DNA of 64,000 bases, from positions 432,200-496,199 of the forward strand of contig JAMWET010003400.1 of assembly GCA_024036415.1 (NCBI GenBank). The letters run 5' to 3'. Positions 58,561 to 64,000 of this stretch are shown piece by piece. The DNA comes from Prochilodus magdalenae (Eukaryota > Chordata > Actinopteri > Characiformes > Prochilodontidae). Under the pieces are notes generated by a model that saw only the letters and a list, made by a program, of their open reading frames with translations, did not search any database and was not told where the DNA came from. The stretch's first letter is position 1. Every line of letters begins with the position of its first letter. The position numbers and the translations under genes are program-made.

Positions 58561-58729
58561 AGTGCAAACATGGGGAAGATACACATGTGAAATAAGTAAG
58601 TGAAAGATTACTGTATTAGGAAAATCGGTGGGATAAACTGAAGCCGAGAACCTAACAGTGAGGATCAAGGTTCCTGGACAGTTTAGAGAGATTCTGTATT
58701 GAGGTGTCTGATCCTTGCTTTCTAATCTC

Positions 58730-58784
58730 TAGAAGACTCTAAAGACTCTAAAGACTCTAAAGACTCTAAGACTCTAAAGACTAC
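58730..58784 (+). repeat. short tandem repeat, unit AAGACTCTAA-like
   Basis: About five units of a 10-bp motif (AAGACTCTAA), one of them shortened. Confidence 0.85.
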
Positions 58785-59895
58785 AGTGTATCTATGAGTT
58801 TTTCATTACTGTGTGTTTAAGAAAAACACTAGGAGCTTAACCATTGCATATAGAACTTTATTATCAGGCTGAATAAGTAGACACATGTAAATGAACTGCT
58901 CCATCTGACGTCAGAATCAGAAAATTGAAAGTAGCCCGGTTTTGTAGCTTAGTTTCTGTTTATGCACTGTATGGATTGGGACATGAATGGTATATTTTTA
59001 AATTTCAGCAATGTGCATGTTTTATCCTCTATTTCTACATTTATTGATATGTTTTATTCTTTATTTCAAAAAAAGTGAGTGACGTCAGTTTCTAGATGAT
59101 ATGGACTTGAAAATGCTTATCTTTTCTTCGTCTAAAAGGACTAAAATGACCTCTTTTAAAAAAGATCTTCAGAAACAACACTTCAGTAATACAGGCTTAA
59201 ATACCTTCTTTCTTGGACAAGGTACAGTTGGTACAAGGCACAGTTTGGTGAGTCATCGACTAAAGGCCAGAGAAAGCCGCTCATGAAAGGCAGCATGGAG
59301 ACATTTGCAGCAAGTTGAACCAATTAACTCCTTGTCGCTCTGTGGTGACCTTTGGGGTTTTTCTGACACTGTGAAAGAGGAACGAAACTGCTGGTGCATC
59401 ACTGTAGCCCACTATATAATTTATACTGCCGATGAAACTCATAACATGAGACACTCCATATTCCTAAGCTTATAACCTGGCGTGGTTATTCGCCTGGCCC
59501 AGACACCAGCGCTCTTTAACATGTATGGCTTGTAGTGCGGTGCAGAAGCTGTCAAGGCTTTAAAAAAAGGTAAAACTCAAAATCAATTCTGAAACATAAT
59601 AGACTCCCAGCGTGGAGAGATGTGTGCTGACTTTTTGTCATGTCACGACTGCACCTGCGGCACACTGTGCCTGAGTTGCTGAAGAATACTTTAAAGTTTG
59701 CTATGACTTCAATTTTCAGAAATTAAATCTCAATCATTACTGTCTACGTCAGTCTGAACAACAACCCAAACTGTCAAAAAGGCTATGTTCCACATATTTA
59801 TTATATTATATCTTCAAAACAATTCAAATTCATTTTCATATAACTGTTTTTCAACATCCTTTAATCCTTTAGAATTACACAGGCTATCTCTTATA
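58785..59895. other. intergenic DNA, no gene seen
   Basis: AT-rich unique sequence. Short ORFs without motifs. Confidence 0.35.
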
Positions 59896-60129
59896 AAGTG
59901 GGGTGCGAAAGTTTGGGCAGCGTTGTTAATTTTCCTTTTGATTTTCCATTATAAAGCTTTGATTGTTTGGATAAAAAAATTGCGTTAAATATATCATATA
60001 GGGGACAAACACAGTGATATTTTAGAAGTGAAATGAAGTTTATATGATTTACAGAAAGTGTGCAATAATTGTCTAAACAAAAGTAGGCAGGTGTATAAAT
60101 TTGGGCACCAAAAAAAAAAACCTTTAGTA

Positions 60130-61045
60130 GATCCTCCTTTCCCAGAAATAACAGCCTCTAAATGCTTCCTATAGCTTCTAATGAGAGTCTAGATTGTGGC
60201 TGAAGGTATTTTAGACCATTCTTCTTTACAAAACATCTCTAGTTCATTTAGGTTTGATCGTTTCCGAGCATGGACAGCTCTCTTTAAGTGACACCACAGA
60301 TTTTCAATAACATTCAGGTCTGAGGACTGAGATGGCCATTCCAGAACGTTGTACTTGTTCCTCTGCATGAATGCATTAGTAGATTTTGAGCAGTGTTTAG
60401 GGTCGTTGTCTTGTTGGAAGATCCAGCCCCGGCGTCCCTCAACTTTAACAGGATTCCCAGTCCCTGTACTGGCCACACAGCCCCACAGCATGATGGAACC
60501 ACCACCAAATTTTACTGTAGGTAGCAGGTGTTTTTCTTGGAGTGCTGTGTTTTTTTTCCTCCATGCATAACGGCCCTTGTTATGCCCAAATAACACAGCA
60601 CCTGATTCCAAAATGAAGCTGGCTTGTCTAAATGTGCTTTAGCATACCTCAAGCGGCTCTGTTTGTGATGTGGGCGGAGAAAAGGCTTCCTGTGCATCAC
60701 TCTCCCATAGAGCATCTCCTTGTGTAAAGTGCGCCGAATGGTTGAACGATGCACAGTGACTCCATCAGCAGCAAGATCATGTTGTAGGTCTTTGGTGCTG
60801 GTCTGTGGGTTGACTCTGACTGTTCTCAACATCCTTCGCTTCTGTTTATTGGGGTTTTTCTTGGTCTGCCACTTCGAGCCTTGACTTAAACTGTGCCTGT
60901 GGTCTTCCATTTTCTCACAATGTTTCTCACAGTGGAGACTGAAAGCTGAAATCTCTGAGATGATCTTTCTGTATCCTTCCCCTAAACCATGACGGTGAAC
61001 AATCTTTGTTTTCAGGTCATTTGAAAGTTGTTTTGAGACTCCCAT
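60130..61045 (-). pseudogene. Tc1-like transposase, missing the first catalytic Asp
   Basis: The N-terminal part, 60512-61045, starts MGVSKQLSNDLKTKIVHRHG with the paired-like DNA-binding region, then the TVHRSTIRRTLHKEMLYGRV segment and KPASFWNQVL. The C-terminal part, 60189-60611, is in another frame: VLFGHNKGRYAWRKK, PTVKFGGGSIMLWGCVAS, FQQDNDPKHCSKST (second Asp), EWPSQSSDLNVIENLW (Glu). Where the family has a WSDE-type block between FWNQVL and LFGHNKG, about 28 bp are missing at about 60595, which removes the first Asp and shifts the frame. A TAG after IPSATI at about 60190 replaces a probable Gln codon; TLIRSYRKHLEAVI remains readable after it. Non-functional. Confidence 0.88.
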
Positions 61046-61249
61046 GCTGCGTCTCTTCAGAGAAGATGCAAAGAGGACAAAACTTACAATTGCCCCCCTT
61101 AAATACCCTTTCTCATAATTGGAGTCACCTGTGTATGGAGGTTAAGGGTCACTGAACTTACCAAACCAAATTTGAGTTCCAATAATTAGTTCTAAAGGTT
61201 TTGAAATCAATAAAATGACAACAGTGCCCAACTTTTGTTTAACCAATTA

Positions 61250-61470
61250 GTGTAGCTCAGCGGATAAGACCACTACCCGCCCCAGAACCAACACCACACG
61301 TGGGAGACTGGGGTTTGAATCCCAGTATAGTTGACTATGCTGTGCTACACCAATAAGAGTCCTTGGGCAAGACTCCTAACACTACATTGGCCCACTTGTA
61401 ATATGATTAACCTTGTAAGTCGCTCTGGACAAGAGCGTCAGCTAAGTGCCATAAATGTAAATGTAATGTA
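61250..61470 (+). mobile_element. full-length tRNA-derived SINE with target duplication
   Basis: It starts GTGTAGCTCAGCGGATAAGA (A box), contains GGGGTTTGAATCCCAG (B box) and ends CTGGACAAGAGCGTCAGCTA then ATAAATGTAAATGTAATGTA. AATTA flanks it (61245-61249 and 61471-61475). The tRNA-like head lacks a complete cloverleaf, so it is not a tRNA gene. It lies within the right inverted repeat of the Tc1 copy and is therefore younger than it. Confidence 0.92.
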
Positions 61471-61642
61471 AATTATTGCACACTTTGTGTAAATCACATA
61501 AACTTCATTTCACTTCTCAAATATCACTGTGTTTGTCCCCTATATGATATATTTAATGCAATTTTTTTCCAAACAATCAATGCTTTATAAAGGTAAATCA
61601 GGAAAATTAACATGGCTGCCCAAACTTTCGCACCCCACTGTA

Positions 61643-62894
61643 TAAATAATACTATTCCGATCAGTTGCCCTGTATTGCACCTCTTTCACAAAGCATTCTC
61701 AGCTAAATGGTGTATGGGTGGGGCTGCTAAATTCTGATCTGAAGATGGACATGCTAATGTCGGAACCTAAAAGCAATGAGTTCTATATTAGGGTGCTTTT
61801 GCAGCTTAATTTTCACCTATGGACCACATGGACTGAGGACTGATTGGTACATTTAGAAATTTTAAAAATGGCTTTTATTTTTGGGACTCAGGTTTCCAGG
61901 ATTTGTAAAGGGTCTTTTAACTCATTTGCAAAAAGGTATCTGAATAGCGCAGCATACAGTGCTGTTCTGTGGTCAATCTTAAACGCCAACCCATCACTAA
62001 CTGTTACCAGACAGGTGAGTGAGACAGGTGACTCCTTATGTTTGATGTTACAAGATGCTACAAGACACTGCTTGAGTCAAGTTTGGATGTATGCTGTTTC
62101 ATATGGTATATTCATGTATATGACTTTCAGGATATTATGATAGTCATAATACATTGTATTCACAATATGTCATGGGCATTTTTACTTTAAGCATATAGCA
62201 AGACAGGTATTTTCTAATATACTGTTGTAGCAAATAAATTAAATACTCTAAAATATTACATGTACATTACAGTGGACATTGAACTGGCTTTAACACCAAG
62301 TTTTATGATGATAGAAACAGCTCAGGAAGTGGAATTGCATGTGGATTTTCTATACACAGACTTTAGCCTCTGAATATACGTAGGTGTGTGTAAAAACTCT
62401 GGGGTACTCAGAGTCAAGATGAACATTTATTTGATAAGTCAGGAGTGGTGGGTGTCTGCTCATTCTGTTTTCGCCAAACATACCTTTGGTGCACTGAAGA
62501 GTTTCATTAGATCATAGGCTATTCTTCCAAAATGCCTCTGGCTCGCAAGACACTGACTGATGAGATCATATTTCTGATTATCTTTCCATGTAGACAATGT
62601 TTATCCAGCAACACTGCACAGTGGATCAATGTGTTACTATCCAAATGCCAACCAAAACCTGCTTTAGGTCTTTGGCAGTGATGTGGGGGTTTTGCTTTGC
62701 ATCCCTTACCTATGATCTGTGAGTAGTTCTTTAAGAAAAGTTTCTTCTTCTGAATCTCCCGAAACAGACGTAAGTGTTGAAACATGTCCTTTTCTGCCCA
62801 TAATGATGTGGATGTGGACCTAATAAGTATAATGAAGCTCTGAAGAGTTTTTAAAAAATACATTATGTGATTGATAGCTCTTCTGTAACCTCTG
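61643..62894. other. intergenic DNA, no gene seen
   Basis: AT-rich sequence. A 114-codon minus ORF (62519-62863) and a 98-codon plus ORF (61844-62140) have no recognisable domain. Confidence 0.35.
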
Positions 62895-63024
62895 CCCTTT
62901 TTATTGTAATAATGTATGTCTTACTTGTGCAATATGTACAGAACTGTGACACTGCAATTTCCTTCGGGATCAATAAAGTGTTATCTTATCTTGTCTTATA
63001 TTATCTTAACTTATCTTATCTTAG
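62895..63024 (+). mobile_element. LINE 3' tail ending in ATCTT repeats
   Basis: GCAATTTCCTTCGGGATCAA followed by TAAAGTG and (TTATC)n-type repeats is the characteristic 3' end of fish CR1/L2-group LINEs. The copy is strongly 5' truncated, without coding sequence. Confidence 0.75.
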
Positions 63025-64000
63025 TAGTGGACAGAAAGTCCACTCAGACATGTCCACATGCCAAAATTTGAAGATTGTTTCCCCTTTTCTCAGCAAATAA
63101 ATACTTCCTGCTGCTTTAAAAAGTTTGGACGTCTAAACTTTTTGCATAAAAAAACAGATACACTCCTGGCCAAATGAAATGGGCCAAGCACAAATGGTAA
63201 AACGTTACATTTAACATTAATTTAAAAAAATAATTACAGACTAAAAGAGTCAATATTGATCCACTCAACACTGGTGGCTTCAAAAATCAAACAGGGTAGT
63301 TAGTCTGTTCAGTATGAGATAAAATATTCCCTGTGGTGTTCATATAAACAGCAGACAGACAGGAGGTTTATACAGATCTAATTAAAGTTCACTCTAATTA
63401 GATCTGTATAGAAATCCTGTGTATATACTAACATTCTACATGATAAAATTCTTAAAATGTCTTATCATGCACAATGTTACATCTACAACCCATTTCTATT
63501 TTAATCTTCCATTAGGGGTCCTCAGTATCTATCCAGTTTAATGCTTTAGCAAGCCCTGGCCTATTAATCATTCAAATATATGTTGTAGTGATGCAGTATT
63601 AGCCTTGATTCAGTGAGAAGGCTGTTCCTGACCAATTTCTCTGAATTTGATTAGTAACTCTTGGGAAATCGTACTGGCAGTCTGTTAGTGATAACTACTG
63701 TGAGCTGTTCACCACATGATGATCTTCATGATTATTCATCTCCTGTCCTAAATGAGCATCTGGGTTGAGATTAATTTCAGCCGTATTTCAATCTTTCCTG
63801 CAAAGCTCTATCTGCTGGATGTGTCGTGTATGACTGATTACCACCGACAACAATTTTGATGTTCCCAGAAAGTCTATTGATTTGAAACACACCTATAGTA
63901 CAAGCCAGTGGGCAGTTTCTGCCTCAAAACCTCAGTGTGTGTGTAAACATGTAGTCTTACAATATTACAGGATATTTACAGATTATTTCTTTGGTTAAAC
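63025..64000. other. intergenic DNA with one perfect hairpin
   Basis: AT-rich unique sequence; apart from the inverted repeat at 63369-63410 nothing was recognised. Confidence 0.4.
63369..63410. repeat. perfect 16-bp inverted repeat
   Basis: TATACAGATCTAATTA at 63369-63384 and its exact inverted copy at 63395-63410 are separated by a 10-base loop. It may be a foldback remnant or an RNA hairpin. No T-run follows. Confidence 0.93.

Larger units (their letters stand above)
59896..61640 (-). mobile_element. Tc1-like DNA transposon with a SINE in its right inverted repeat
   Basis: The right end CAGTGGGGTGCGAAAGTTTG (read inward on the minus strand) matches the left end at 59896, where the first base is A. 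TA flanks both sides (59894-59895 and 61641-61642). The inverted repeats extend about 200 bp inward. The right one is split by a complete SINE at 61250-61470. Total length is 1745 bp, or about 1520 bp without the SINE and its duplication. Confidence 0.93.

Noticed and set aside
60349..60570. Plus ORF of 73 codons
   Set aside because: Antisense shadow of the Tc1 transposase.
61250..61330. tRNA gene
   Set aside because: A and B boxes are present but the cloverleaf is not complete, and the sequence continues into a SINE tail with target duplications; related copies occur at 33309-33506 and 49850-50050.

Overview
This window looks like nuclear DNA of a ray-finned fish, plausibly an otophysan such as a catfish or characin. 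The evidence is its repeat content: many decayed Tc1-like transposons flanked by TA, palindromic non-autonomous elements, a tRNA-derived SINE with a LINE-type tail, TG...CA solo LTRs, a LINE tail ending in ATCTT repeats, and abundant (GA)n, (TA)n and (ATT)n tracts. There is no bacterial-style gene, operon, rRNA, true tRNA or CRISPR array. No complete host protein-coding gene is visible, so the window is probably a gene-poor region or a large intron.

Layout. 1-7 kb: mostly unique DNA, a Tc1 copy (2822-4449) sitting inside the target duplication of a solo LTR (4454-4823), and one exon-like 75-bp block (5200-5274). 7-31 kb: many fragments of at least five Tc1-like families, three copies of a short foldback element, at least eight fragments of a palindromic element, and nested palindromes at 14.7-15.5 and 17.6-18.6 kb. 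31-36 kb: unique AT-rich DNA, a conserved-looking block, an LTR with a SINE inside it, and a 38-bp tandem array that repeats the SRF-type box CCAAATATGG. 36-38.26 kb: a broken copy of a multi-copy fish gene (SAMD3-like).

The centrepiece is 38260-46743: an 8.5-kb DNA transposon with about 1.25-kb nearly identical terminal inverted repeats. On the + strand it carries a four-exon Merlin / IS1595-like DDE transposase. Divergently, on the - strand, it carries a five-exon passenger gene of about 258 codons that resembles the coiled-coil CCDC106-like family. The two share a roughly 217-bp promoter interval. The transposase has a 1-nt frameshift in an A7 run. The passenger's last exon is interrupted by a 138-bp element bounded by a 4-bp CTGA duplication.

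46.99-48.2 kb is a 22-bp tandem array almost free of G on the + strand, whose long ORFs are artefacts. 48-59 kb is mostly unique DNA with some blocks that look like conserved non-coding sequence. 59.9-61.6 kb is a TA-flanked Tc1 copy whose transposase has lost its first catalytic Asp and whose right inverted repeat holds a complete SINE. The end holds a LINE tail and a perfect 16-bp hairpin. Family names come from recognition of motifs and remembered consensus sequences; no search was run.
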